DNA of 64,000 bases from Chionoecetes opilio. Taxonomy: Eukaryota; Arthropoda; Malacostraca; Decapoda; Majidae. The DNA is taken from the NCBI GenBank assembly GCA_016584305.1, contig JACEEZ010018108.1, forward strand, positions 1-64,000, read 5' to 3'. This document shows positions 9,480 to 21,100 of the stretch, in pieces. The position numbers and the translations under genes are program-made. Under the pieces are notes generated by a model that worked only from the letters and a program-made list of their open reading frames with translations, had not been told where the DNA came from and searched no databases. The first letter of the stretch is position 1, and every line of letters begins with the position of its first letter.

Positions 9480-11110
9480 AAGGATGAACACTTTGGGATT
9501 CACACTGGGGAAAGGAGTCATCCCTATGGCACTGCACTGGACGAAGCAAACGGCGGTTTCGTCAATACACACGACCACTAGGGAGACGCACCTGATATTC
9601 CCTGGACCTGTCGCCGACACCCATTACAACCCCGACCTTGTCCCAGCGGTGAGATGTTGGGTCTTGAAGGCGGACATGCTGGCAACATTCAACCTGGGAA
9701 GGGGGAGGGCGTGCTGGTCGTACCGAGCTGTAACGCTCGGCACGGGCAGCTGCACGGAGGTCACAGTCTTCGGCCTTGGCCTGCCACTCCTTAGAGAATG
9801 ACTGGGTGAGCAGGGACACAAGACCTAAGCGGATGTCCATAGAGGATCTGGGCAGGGGAGCGTCCTGTGAAGTTGGGAGTGTTGCGCAGTTCTAGTAGAC
9901 CGCGGTCGAACTCCTCACAGTCAATGTTGCCGGAAGGCGCCACCTTGAGTATGAAGTGCTTCACAGACTTAACTGCGGCCTTGGCATGACCATTTGACTG
10001 TAGGTAATGTGGTGACGTGACCACATGTCGGACTCCTCATCGATCCATGAATTGCCGGAACTCCTGGCTGGTGAATTGGGGGCCTCCATCGGTCCGTAGG
10101 CGGAGGGGAACACCAACTTCTCGGAAGTAGCGGCAGAAGATTATGATGGTAGCGACGGAAGTAGTGTCGCCTTTGCAAGGGAAGACCACAGGCCACCCTG
10201 AGAGTCGGTCGACGACGACTAAGAAGGACTTCCCTGCTACAACAAAGAAGTCGGCCGAAACGGACTCAAAGGGTCTCGTAGGGTGGTCGTCACTCAGTAG
10301 GAGTTCCTTCTGCTGGCTCGGCAGGAGGATCTGGCATGACTCACAGGCTTGAACTGTGCTGGTGATGTCAGCATTAATGCCTGGCCAGAAGACAGCCTGC
10401 ATCGCCTGTCGTTTAGTCGCCTCGACACCTCGGTGGCTGTCATGCAAGTGGGTCAAGGTGCGGCGCCGTAAGGCGGCAGGAACCACAACCCTTGCTCCGT
10501 ACAGGACGAGGTCACCATCGGCGTAGAGTTCGTCCCGTATCTTCCAATACGGAAGCAAGGAGTTATGAAGGTCGTAGCGGCTTGCAGGGAATCCTGAAGT
10601 CACGCAGTTGAGTAGGCGGACGTACGCAGGGTCGGCTCTTGCTGCTGCTCGGAGATCCTCGAGGGTCTTGTCGTCATCCTCTTCCGCTGCTTTGATGGCC
10701 TTCACAGTCACTACGGTTCTGAGGGAGGCGGCCGCAATTGCACACAGTGTCTCGTCTTCAAGCGTGGGGCGACTGACAGAGGCGCGGGACAAAGCGTCAG
10801 GGATGCAGAGCGACTTGCCCGCGCGCCACACGGCTGTGAAGACATATGGCGAGAGCTTCTCCTTTAGGCGCTGGAGGCGAGAGTTCTCTACAGCGTCCAG
10901 CGTGTAGTGATTAAGAATAGGAATGAGTGGGCGGTGGTCAGTCATCAAGGTGAAGTTCTGAAGTCCCACCAAGTAGAACTTACACTTGGTCAGCGCCCAG
11001 ACCACAGCCAACATCTCCAATTGAATGGTGGCATAACGGATCTCGGCATCGGTAAGGAACCGGGAGCCACATTGAACGAGACGTAACTGCCCATTGCCAT
11101 GATCTTGCAG
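9480..11110 (-). pseudogene. Gypsy pol: RNase H and integrase region
   Basis: The main frame (11020-10037) starts in RNase H (EMLAVVWALTKCKFYL, then TDHRPLIPIL). It continues to the integrase HHCC zinc finger (HLHDSHRGVEATKRQ then CESCQILL) and the core with SADFF and LRTDGGPQFTSQEF. A TGA at 10037-10039 ends it where the intact family reads through. The frame resumes at about 10024 with HYLQSNGHAKAAVKSVK. In this motif the usual catalytic Glu (SNG.AEAAVK) is Lys, so the DDE triad is broken. The C-terminal tail runs on in altered frames to about 9480. Confidence 0.88.
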
Positions 11111-12324
11111 GAGGGCATATTATCCTAGGCCGTTGAGACGCGAAGCATCCGTCTGTAGGATAGTGGGTAGGGCTGGGTCGAATGGAGGGAGAACTGGTGG
11201 ACTGGAGAGGGCTGTCTTCACGCGGCGGAAGGCCTCATCGTGGTCCGGAGTCCACAAGAATGCTCTCTTGGGGCTCATCAGAGGGCGTAGCGGGTGAGCA
11301 GCGGCAGATATATCAGGGGTGAACTCAGCCCACTGATTTACCAGGCCCATAAATGACCTGACGTCCGTCAAGTTAGCTGGGGTGGGAAAGTCCCTGATTG
11401 CGCTGACTTTCTCTCGATCAGCCGCGATGCCATCTTCTGAGAGCTTGAAACCACAGAAGTCTACCTGAGGTGCGGCGACCACAAATTTGTTCCTGTTGAG
11501 GGTGATCCCGAATTTGCGACACCTGGTAAGTACTTCATGGATATGGTGAAGATGTGTAATGTAGTCCACATCATACAGCAGTATGTCATCGACCACTTTC
11601 ACAAAATCCTTTATGCCTTGCAGGGCCCTATCACCACGCAAGCAGAATGCATCGCCAGTGGCTGCGAAGCCCATCGGTCCTCTGGAACCGTCCATATGGC
11701 GTAATGAAGGTGGTCAATTGTTGGTCCTCCTCAGCTAACTCAATCTGCCAATAACCGCAGAGAGCATCCACCGTGGTGAAGTAACGAGCCTTCGGGCCCA
11801 CACTACGAATAGCAGTAAAAGGTGTAGGTGAAGGATGGGCGGGACACTTGCTTTTTCAGCTTGGACAAGTCTGTTGTGATGCGTATTCCACCATCAGGCT
11901 TGGCAACGGCGACTAGCGGATGGCACCAATCCGAGGGATCGTCACCAGCGGGCTTGATAATCCCTTGGGCTACCATAGAGTCAAGCTCCTTCTTGACTTG
12001 GTCCTTGAAGGACAGGGGAATTTGACGAGGAGTGTAGATGGCGAACGGTACTGCACCATCCTTAAGATAAATCCTCATGGGAGGACCCACCATAGGTTTA
12101 AGTGGTGTGGATCCTAGAGCAGCCTTGTCTACCAAAACGTCCTGAAACTCCTTCAAGAAGTAGGCCTTGGCCTGTGAAGGTGACATGGTAGTTAAAAAAG
12201 GGAGCTCTGTGCATCTGTTCACATGCTTGACTTCTAAGATTGGCTTCGGGAAGTCTGGAGATATGATGGCCAACTCTTGACAATGGCCATATGAGAGAAG
12301 TGGAGTCGGGATGCATGCCCTCAT
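11111..12324 (-). pseudogene. Gypsy pol: reverse transcriptase region
   Basis: The first frame (12324-11803) carries the linker and RT fingers: QIPLSFKDQVKKELDSMV, GIIKPAGDDPSDWCHPLV and VAKPDGGIRITTDLSKL. It then shifts near 11820 and again near 11700. The palm follows in the frame from 11695 with VKVVDDILLYD (YVDD-type box) and KFGITLNRNKFV. The RNase H linker (HPLRPLMSPK) and a start of RNase H (LQTDASRLNGLG) end at a stop at about 11120. At least three disruptions show it is inactive. Confidence 0.88.
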
Positions 12325-13924
12325 AAACTCGAATCCAGGCAGAGCAGGACCGCTCGCCTAAAGTGAGAGTAGCCGAGAATGTACCGAGAGCAGGAGCCAT
12401 CTCGGAACCATCAGCCATCGATGTTGTAGTCTGCGAAAGGGGCTGTAGGCTACTCCGGGGAATACCCAGACTCTCTAGGTGTTGCGGGCCAATCACCGAG
12501 ATGTCAGCACCTGTGTCAGGCATCATCAGCAGGCGTGAAGTGACATCTCCATGCGTGATGAGTACACAGATGTTTTGGGGTATCTTGGAGTTGGAGCAAG
12601 AAGGAGAACCCATGCGACGACAACTGTTGTGTCTTGCATCCCGAGGTTGGCCAGAGGTAGGGGAAGCACCATTACTACCTGAGGTTCCACGTTTGGAGTA
12701 CGTGCGTCGGTCCTTCTGCTGTCCTTTGCAACATGAGTCGTAATGGCCAAAGCGAAGGCAAAGGCGACATTGAGCCTTGTTAGCAAGGCACTTTGCTGTG
12801 CGTGGAAAGTGACCTCGATGGCCACAGCTATGACAGGTGCTCTGAGCAACTGGGCACTGTGCTGTACCGTGCTGTTTCGCGCAGCACTGGTAAACATATG
12901 CAGGCTTGGATGTCGCTGAAGAATGAGGGACCGTTTTGGCGCGTCCCGTCTGTTTCTTGGCCTTCTGATATGATGACACGGCTCGCACCTGTTCAGGTGG
13001 GGCGCAAATGGCAGAGGTTGCACACCTGGCGGCCTCGTAACAGCGGCAGGCTGTGACGACGTCCTGAAGAGAGCAAGTTTCCTCCAGGGAGATGATGCGC
13101 TGGGCCAGCTCTTCATCCTTTACACCCATCAGGATCACCGTCTTGATTTGGGTCTCCTGGCAGACAGATGATTGCCCGGGGCAGACGTCAACTTCCTCCG
13201 CGACGCGGCGCAGGCGGACGTAGAAATCGTTAAACGATTCACCGTCCAACTGCTTGCAGTTGAACAACTCTCCTGCGTAAGACCTCGTTACGTAGCCCCT
13301 TGATATGTAACTGGAGAGCATCCAATATCTCGTCGACGGACTTGTCTGTAGAAGGTGTTATATGTATAAAGTGTGCTCCAGAGCATGCTGTGTTTCCAGG
13401 GAGAGGCACATGCGTAGCTGGATGAGTTGTTTGGGCTGAGGTAGGCTAGACAAATTCACCATCGTAGCATAATCGTGCCAACGACGTCTCCATTCCCTGA
13501 ATATCTGGAACGTAGCGTCAGGTTGAAGTGGTGGTGGTGTCTGAGTAGTAGCCTTTTGTGGGGGCGGGTGTGTTGGGGCAGTAGTCGCGTTAGCACTCGC
13601 TGCTGTGGGTGGAAGCGGACTCTGAGGTGCCAGCATGGAGATTAACGCCTCGAATTTTGCGTTGTCTTCCTCTCGGCGTAGGAGATCGTCGTGTCTCCTA
13701 GCTTCCTCTTCTCGTCGTCTCCTTTCCTCGTCCCTACGTCTCGTATCTTCCATCCATTTGAGTAGGCACAGAATGCCTGGACCCTGTGGTGGGAAAGGAG
13801 ACCTTCGTTCCGCACCTCCAGGTGAAAGTGAAACTGGTGGCGAGGGGTCGGGAGATAACTCGTCGTCGAGTTGTGGGGTGTCGGCTGCATGGTTTCTCGA
13901 TGTGGCCCGTGTTTCCATGGTCAT
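12098..13924 (-). pseudogene. Gypsy gag and protease region
   Basis: The N-terminal gag frame (13924-13358) has a charged coiled segment rich in RRDEERRRREEEARRHDD and proline-rich linkers. The next frame (13321-12098) contains YISRGYVTRSYAGELF, a zinc-knuckle array (CHSCGHRGHFPRT, CRLCLRFGHYDSC) and an aspartic protease motif MMPDTGADISVIGP. Gag and the downstream frame are separated by a shift near 13330-13360. The order gag, knuckles, protease, RT, RNase H, integrase is that of Ty3/gypsy. Confidence 0.88.
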
Positions 13925-14406
13925 GGTGGCGTAGACTGAACTAGACGAAGTCTACACTGATAAGACTCGTCAGTCGCTGGTGTCTTGTAGGCAGAATTAT
14001 GTAAAATAGCCTTTACAAGACAGTCCAAGGGAGACAGTATACTTGCGTGCGTGCGTGTGTGTGTGTGCGTGTCAGTGTTGGGCGGGTGGAGGCTAGGCGG
14101 GTAGCTGGACTCGTGTCGCAGCGGCGTCACCTCAGTCACCCACTAGACAGAGATGAGGAGGGATGTGCTGTCACGCTCTCCGCTCCGCGCCAAGAAAATG
14201 GCCAGGAAGTGCCCTTAGAATGCCAGTTTGAGACACAAAAATGACACTAGGACTTCACTGAACACACTGGATGCACAGTACCTTCATAACACACGCACAA
14301 GTCCGCTGTAACTGCACAGGACGCTATCACCACTTCGTGATGCCACCAGATCGCGTAGACACTGAAGCTTGCTGTGTTCTGTGTATATCCCTGTAGAAGT
14401 TGTTTC

Positions 14407-14415
14407 ACTGCGCCA
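14407..14415 (-). other. Primer binding site of the gypsy element
   Basis: Directly beside the 5' LTR the minus strand reads TGGCGCAGT, complementary to a tRNA 3' end ACTGCGCCA. It resembles the Ser-type primer sites of Drosophila 17.6/297-like elements (family knowledge). The match is short. Confidence 0.6.
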
Positions 14416-14538
14416 TGTGTCGCCTTATCCGCGTAATCCAGGGATAAGTGAAAGTCCTTAGGAAGCTTCTTGTAGGTTTTTATTTATTTTTCTTCCATAA
14501 GAATACAGAAGGGGGCACAGCGTAGGAGCCTCAACGTA
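14416..14538 (-). repeat. Gypsy 5' LTR, truncated
   Basis: Matches the first ~120 nt of the other LTR (TGTGTCGCCTTATCCGCG through GAGCCTCAACGTA). It stops at 14538 where LINE 3'-end sequence begins. The missing ~160 nt are not found on the far side of that LINE, so the insertion came with a deletion. Confidence 0.85.
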
Positions 14539-16848
14539 AGAACATAAGAAAATAAGGAAGCTACAAGAGGCCGCGAGGCCTACACGTGGTAGTTCCTGTC
14601 ACCTTACACTACCTACATCCACCTTTCATCCCCATCCATGAACCTATCCAGCCCCTCTTTAAAGCTCCCTAATGACTCCACACTAACTACCTTTCTACTG
14701 AGACCATTCCATTCATTCACCGCCCTATTTGTGAACCAGTTTTTCCCTATTTCCTTTCTAAATCTACGCTTTTCCAACTTGAATCCATTACTTCTTGTTC
14801 TACCCTGGTTAAAAGCCGTAAGAACTTTTCCTACCTCTCCTTTATTAAATCCCTTTATCCACTTAAAAACTTCTATCAGATCGCCCATTACTCTGCGTCT
14901 CTCGAGTGAGTGTAACTTTAATAACTTCAATCTCCTCTCATAACTAAAGTTACGCATCCCTTGTATCATTTTGGTCATCCTTCTCTGCACTGTTTCTAAC
15001 AAGGCTATATCCATCCTGTAATATGGAGACCAAAACTGAACCGCATAGTCTAGGTGAGGCCTGACTAGAGCCAGATAAATCTTTAGAATAACTTCCGCAC
15101 TTCTACCTTTAACACTTCTGGTAATGAATCCTAGCACTCTATTTGCTCTATTTCTAACCTCAATACATTGTTTCCTAGGTCGGAGGTCTGGGCTCACCCT
15201 TACCCCAAGATCTGTTTCACCTTCTGATCTTTTCAGCGATACATTGCGTATGGTGTATCTATTACCAGGGTTTTTTCTACCAACATTCATAACGCTGCAA
15301 TTATCAATATTAAATTCCATCTGCCATCTGACTGCCCACTCATTAAGTTTATCTAAGTCTCCCTGCAATATGTTTACATCAGAGTGTGATCCAATAATCC
15401 TACCTACCTTAGTATCATCAGCAAACTTGCTGATATCACTGCTAATCCCACTATCCAAGTCGTTGATGTAAATCAAAAATAGTAATGGACCCAAAACAGA
15501 CCCTTGTGGAACTCCACTCGTTACCTGCCCCCATTCAGATTTAGAACCATTAATTGTAACCCTTTGTTGCCTATTACTTAGCCAAGCTCTGTTCCAACGA
15601 AGAATCTTCCCATCTATTCCATGAGCCTTAACCTTATTTAACAGTCTCTCGTGTGGTACTTTGTCAAATGCCTTACTAAAGTCCAGATATATTATATCAT
15701 AATCCTTATCATTATCTGCCGTCTCATAAACTTTCCTATAAAAACTCAATAAATTGGTGAGACATGACCTACCTTTGGTGAATCCATGTTGTGAATCATT
15801 GATCAAATTATGTTTATCTAAGTGCTCTCTAATGGTTTTTCTGCAATAATAGATTCCAATAATTTACCTACCACTGACGTTAGACTTACGGGTCGATAAT
15901 TTGACTTTAGTCCTGTCTCCCTTCTTAAATATGGGAACAACATTTCCTTTCCTCCACAATAATGGCACATCGCCTATCTCAACCGATTTCCTAAAAATGT
16001 GCACTAACGACTCACTAACAACCTCCTTGCATTCCTTTAATACCCTGGGATACACTTCATCTGGTCCTGGTGATTTAAAATTCTTCATTTTATCTATACC
16101 CTCTTCCACCATTTCCCTAGTTATCACAATATCTTTGAGTTTCTCCTCATCGCTTCTTTTGAACATCTGTTCACTTTCAGGTATTTTCTGTGTATCCTCC
16201 TCAGTAAAAACACTTAAGAAATAATCATTTAGACTTTTACACATATCTTCGTCCGTATTTAAGACCTCACCCTGTCCTGACCTTAACGGCCCCACTAATT
16301 CCCTTGTCTTGGTTTTATATACCTGATAGAACCCCTTAGGGTCACTTTTCGCCTGTCCTGCTACTTTAATCTCATAATTGTTCTTAGCTACTCGAGTTAA
16401 TTTCTTCACTGTCCTCGCCATCACATTATAATGTTCTGTGCTTACCTGTCCTGCCTTGAATCTTAAATACATGTTTCTTTTTACTCCAACGTTGTGTTTT
16501 AAACTAGTGGTCATCCATTTTGGGTCACTCTTTCTTGACCTTATTTCCCTATAAGGAATATTATTTTTCTGTCCATCAATTAAATTCCTTACAAATAAGG
16601 TATAATCCCCCTCCGCCCCGACCTCACATTCAACTCTATCTGCTCTGACCTTGAAACATTCCTTTACCCTACTCCCATCGTTAATCACTTCCAGGTGTCT
16701 TTCTAATCCTGTATAATTTGCCTTTCCAGCTGCCGCCGCACTAATCTTGGGACCTTCCTTACCCTCTATCCCACCCACCCCGCTAATCTCCACTAGGTGT
16801 CTTCCTAATCCTTCATAATTGGCCTTTCCAGCTGTCACCGCCCTGTAG
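14539..16848 (-). mobile_element. CR1/Jockey-type LINE, 5'-truncated, nearly full RT
   Basis: Minus-strand element with its 3' end at the left (AGAACATAAGAAAATAAGG). The frame 15806-14613 holds an almost intact RT: HGFTKGRSCLTNLL, DFSKAFDKVPHERL, TSGVPQGSVLGPLLFLIYI, KFADDTKVGR, then the usual tail LVRPHLDYAVQFWSP. The N-terminal RT part lies in another frame (from about 16850 to 15864; MKNFKSPGPDEVYPRVLK, LWRKGNVVPIFKKGD), with a frameshift near 15890. At the 5' junction a short ANY.GL.RHL segment is present twice, followed by a GTCACCGCC/GGCGGTGAC hairpin at about 16834-16858. The same family occurs at 25.9, 27.3 and 47.4 kb. Confidence 0.9.
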
Positions 16849-16854
16849 GCGGTG

Positions 16855-17125
16855 ACACGCGACTCCCGCCTTGTAGGGAGCCAGCTAACGCGGCAAAAGG
16901 AAAAATATACTTGTGGCGTAACGTTACACAATCTTTTATCAGTAAAAATGAAGAGAATAATTATTGATGTAGCACTGTTATGATAGTAAAGGTGTGTTCG
17001 TACCTGTGGCTGCGCTCAACACCGCCGCCACGAGGCACCAAGACAGTGCCCTGGAGACGTCCAAGCCGCCATTCTGCCGGACGCGCCTCTACTGCCGCCC
17101 GCCGCTTTGCCTCACACTTTTATAA
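16855..17125 (-). pseudogene. Protease copy 1: promoter, signal-peptide exon 1 and 5' tip of exon 2
   Basis: 16855-16869 is the beginning of the CLIP exon, cut from the rest by about 8.4 kb of inserted elements. Exon 1 (17004-17064) matches the signal-peptide exon of copy 2, but the start codon is TTG instead of ATG (plus strand CAA at 17062-17064). The nearest upstream ATG is 8 nt away and out of frame. The donor GTACGAA and the TATA-like TTATAAAAG (17117-17125) are kept. Confidence 0.85.
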
Positions 17126-17204
17126 CCTGTTTTGTTCTCTCATTACCTGTTTCCACACCAAGGTTTTTTTCCTACCACGAACTTGATCTTGACAAATCTG
17201 CCCC

Positions 17205-17238
17205 AGAATAAACAAATAAATAAATAAATAAATATATA
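17205..17238. repeat. (AATA)n microsatellite, LINE target
   Basis: AATAAATAAATA run also present in copy 2 (about 33727-33750). In copy 1 it is the site where the large LINE at 17239-24192 has entered. Confidence 0.8.
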
Positions 17239-18186
17239 GTTAGTTAGTTAGTTAATTTTATTGACCTCAGCAACTATATTTAATACAAGCGTTACAATAA
17301 AAGGTCCAATACAAATCCATATAATACATTTCATGTCTAAACAATAAACCATTCGTAAAAAAAATTTATAAGAAACTTTTTTGGCAGCATAAACCAATCT
17401 ACAAGAAATAATTGAAGAATTAAAATACCCACAAACAAAAACCTATTGCATACGAACATAAGCCATACAAACCAAAACTATAAAACAACCCAACATATAA
17501 TACAAACACTTGCCCAACAATTCATAATAAAGAAATATACTTCTCATAAAATTTCGAGACTAGATAACACTAAAAATAACTAAAATTACTGAATCAAAAA
17601 AATAAATACATATTTCATTAAAGACTAGAGAAAAAACTAAGTACTAAAATAAACTATAGAAACAAGTACTACAAATAAAACACTTTATCAAAAACAACCT
17701 CAAACGAGCAACATAAGAATAAGCAAAGATAAATTATATGTCTAAGCTTTACATACATCCAGGATCTTGTATATTATAAAACATCTCTCGGCGTCATCAT
17801 ACTTATCAGAAAACAAGTCAGGGATATTGGAAGAGCTGTGTGTGTCTCTCAGGTGTTGTGTGAAGGTGCAGTGCTGTACTACATGTACTTCTGTTTGAAT
17901 TTGACCGCAGGCACACAGTCTTTCTTCTAGAGGCAACCTTCCTCGTCCCCTTCTGTTCCATCTTCCCACTTCCACTGCCAGGGAGTGTGCGGACACACGG
18001 AACCGCGTGAACGCCACTCGGTGGTGTTCACTCACATGGGTCTTGGCCTCGTATACAGAATGGACAGATAAACTTGGATTTATTTCTTTGTATGTTATGC
18101 GTTTTGAGGAGGTTGAGGTAATAATATTTGCCTTCAGTTCCCTAAATCCTTCTTCTATGTCGTCGGCTACTGTGTGCAACATTATA

Positions 18187-21100
18187 GACCTGTTCAGAAA
18201 ACAATTTTTTCCTATTTTATACCCCCCTGCAAGGTTTCCAATGCTTTTTGAACTGGAAAAGCCGAAAATCACAACCATTTTGATCTAAAATGTCAGAAAC
18301 CTTTGCCTCATTGGACCTCAAGATATTAAGCCCGCGACAGTAGAAAAGCGCCTAATTTTGCCTTCCGCCAGACTTTTTTTCACCTGAGACTTTTGTTACA
18401 ATTGGGATAGAACAACAAATTGGGTATCAAATTGAAGCATTTTTAATATTATTCTGAAAAAACAATCCAAGTAAACATTCAAGAAAAAAAGACACATCAT
18501 ATCCAGAAAAAAAGCAAACTTTTCTGAAAATTTCATATAAATTTCATAAATATTACAATCTTGACATCAAAAAATGTGTGACAAACTCTAAAAACTATTT
18601 TCAAGTGGCAGAAAACTCTATTGTCTATGTCAGAAGGACACTTCACAGTAATTTTTTCAGAGTTTGCTTCTTGAAGCTATCAAATCGCTCACGGTTGTAT
18701 TCCACAGTTTGAAGAAGGTACTGTTTTTGCTGAGAATCTATGGTAATGATGTTTGCGAAATCAGTCATCATCTTGACTCCCCGCTCAGCAATGTCATTCA
18801 CTACTTTTACATTGCTGACATATTCCAGGGCCTTGCTGTAGTCATCACTCCTTGGCCATGTCGCCACAGGTTGCAGAAGCCAGTCATACTCAATGCCAAG
18901 GGTGTCAAGCAGAAGATGACTCTCTGGACCAACTAGATCAGCCAGAGTCGTCTTGGCTGTAACCTGAGGGAACATAGGTTTCCCTCGTCTGAAGCTATCT
19001 GGCTTCTCAGTGGCGTGCAGCTTGGCAGCAATGTCCTGCTTCTCTTTGTCACTGAGTCTGCTACCGAAGAGAGCGAACGGCACAACCTCCTGTGTCAGGT
19101 ACCACTTGTGGTTTTCAAGTTTTGTAGCACTGCCTGAGCAATCTCTGGATCTGTTCTCTTGAACTTCATCATGTCCTTCATGAACTGCAGATCATTTGCA
19201 GGAGCATCTGCAGCAAGTGTAGATGACATCCACATGGGTGTATAGAACAGTCCTAGGAAGAGGTTGAGGCGTTCCAGCTTCACAACAGTTTCTTCATCGT
19301 ACTCCAGCTGCTCAGCAAACATGAACATCTTCATAGAATACAGGTTCTGGCCATCCACCTGGCCTGATGAATGGCTCCAGGGACGACTCCAGTGGATTCC
19401 GCGGGGAGGCGTGTCTCCAAGGACGATCAGTGTAAGCTCAGCCATCTCACGGTAGTCAGCTCTAGGAGGCTTCTCCGACCTCAGGATTTCCTGTAGTATT
19501 TCCTTGCACTCTTTCTTCTTTTTATTCAACCATTTTTGTCTGATGGACAGGGTTGTAGGGTTGTCTGTGGTAAGATCTGTCCAAACGTCCTTGAAGTGCT
19601 TGAACCAAGGATTCTCTGGGCTCTTGACCTTTCCAAACAGATTCTCCCATACAGCACCAACCAGCACTTCTAGAATGTGCTGTCTGCAGGCCAGGTAGAA
19701 CACCTTCCTCTCAAGCTGTTGCTCCAGAAGCTTGGCAGCTCCCCGATGTACTCCACTGTTGCTGGCCGTTGTGTCAAACACAAGGGCAGTGATCACTCCA
19801 GTAAGCCCCCATGCCTCCAGCAAATCCATGGATGCCTCTGCCTGAGCCGTTCCTGTTGAGCTGTCTATCACTGGTACTCCCAGTAGCTTGCCTTCAGGAT
19901 ATGCAGGTGGTCCTGAGACAAGCACAGCCAGAGTCTCTGACGTGGTCCCAGGATCATTTCCCAGGACATCTCTCAGCATCTTGCCATCCCAGTGGAGAGC
20001 AGCATACTTGGGAGGGTCCTCGCTAAATGCTGCCATGTACTCCTGGCTGATGTGGTACCTTGTCAGCATCCTGTTCCGTCTCGTTGTTGAGGTTGAGATG
20101 ACAAACTTGTCCAGGTCAGCTCCACCAGCCTTCAATGTAACAGAGACTAAGGCTGTCACTTGATTGTCAGTCAATCCCAGACGATCAGCGGTACTGCAGA
20201 TGTCAACACACTCCATGACCCTCCTGGAAATGTGAGAGTCACAGTGTCTTGGTGATGTGAACATCCAGGACGAAGTTGTTGGTAATCCTGTCCTCTGCAT
20301 TCCCTTCACTGTCGGTTGGGTCAGCCCAGGTAGACACATCAGCAGCAGTCCTTCGCTGTGTGGCAGCTGAAAAATTGTAGAAATTTTGTGACAAATTCAT
20401 ATCTTGTTCCTCTCTCTGCTGCAGTCTTGCAGCCCTCTCTGCTTGCTGCTGGGACCGTGACTCAAATATCTTGTCATGACCAGACATGTGGGCCTTTCTC
20501 TCTGTCTTCTGATCCTGGTATAACCTGATGTCCTTGTCCTTCTTCTCCCTTGATAGCAGTCGGTTTCTCTCTATTTCCTGGATGGCATCTGAAGCTCCTA
20601 TGTCGAACAGGCTATCTAATTCCAGGACAAAGGCACTCCTTTTCCCTCCAGGGTCACCTGTTCTACCTTTATTCCTTGCTAGATCTCTGTGCTTTTTGTG
20701 AAGTGTCATGAAATGCTGCGCTGCATTGTACTTGGTCATGGTCTTGATCCTAGCCATCTGCCAGAAGGGATGATAGCCTCCACTGTCTCATTGGCGAGGT
20801 CTTGATGCTTAGGATTCCCTGTATTTTCTGGCAAACTCTGGAGATGGAGGAAGTACTGGAAGGCCTGTCTGTTGGTGGGTAACTGGGAGCCACTGATGCT
20901 GGATGATGGGTAGCCGATCAGGAAGGTTTCTGTAGCAGATCTAGTAGCAGGTCGGCGTGACGCTTGTCTCTGGACTGCAGGTGGAGGTTCTGAGATGTCA
21001 ACTTTGCGTCCTCGGAGCTCCTTGCTTACTGCCATAGTGAAGTTATCTTGTGAAGTATCTCTGGATTTGTTAGCAGGTTTCAACAGATCTGCAACAAACA

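Larger units (their letters stand above)
8693..14538 (-). mobile_element. Ty3/gypsy LTR retrotransposon, minus strand, degenerate
   Basis: Two LTRs share TGTGTCGCCTTATCCGCG (8693 and 14416). The element encodes gag, zinc knuckles, protease, RT, RNase H and integrase in order on the minus strand, with PBS and polypurine tract in place. Several frameshifts and a nonsense codon make it non-autonomous. It sits in the right terminal repeat of the MITE at 8410-8692. Its outer (5') LTR is cut off at 14538, where a LINE begins, so no TSD can be read. Confidence 0.92.

Noticed and set aside
12363..13934. Plus-strand ORFs across the gypsy gag region (12363, 12793, 13635)
   Set aside because: Antisense of gag/protease frames; no independent support.
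14638..14943. Plus-strand ORFs opposite the LINEs (also 15124-15471, 15901-16224, 27401-27748)
   Set aside because: Antisense shadows of the minus-strand reverse transcriptase.
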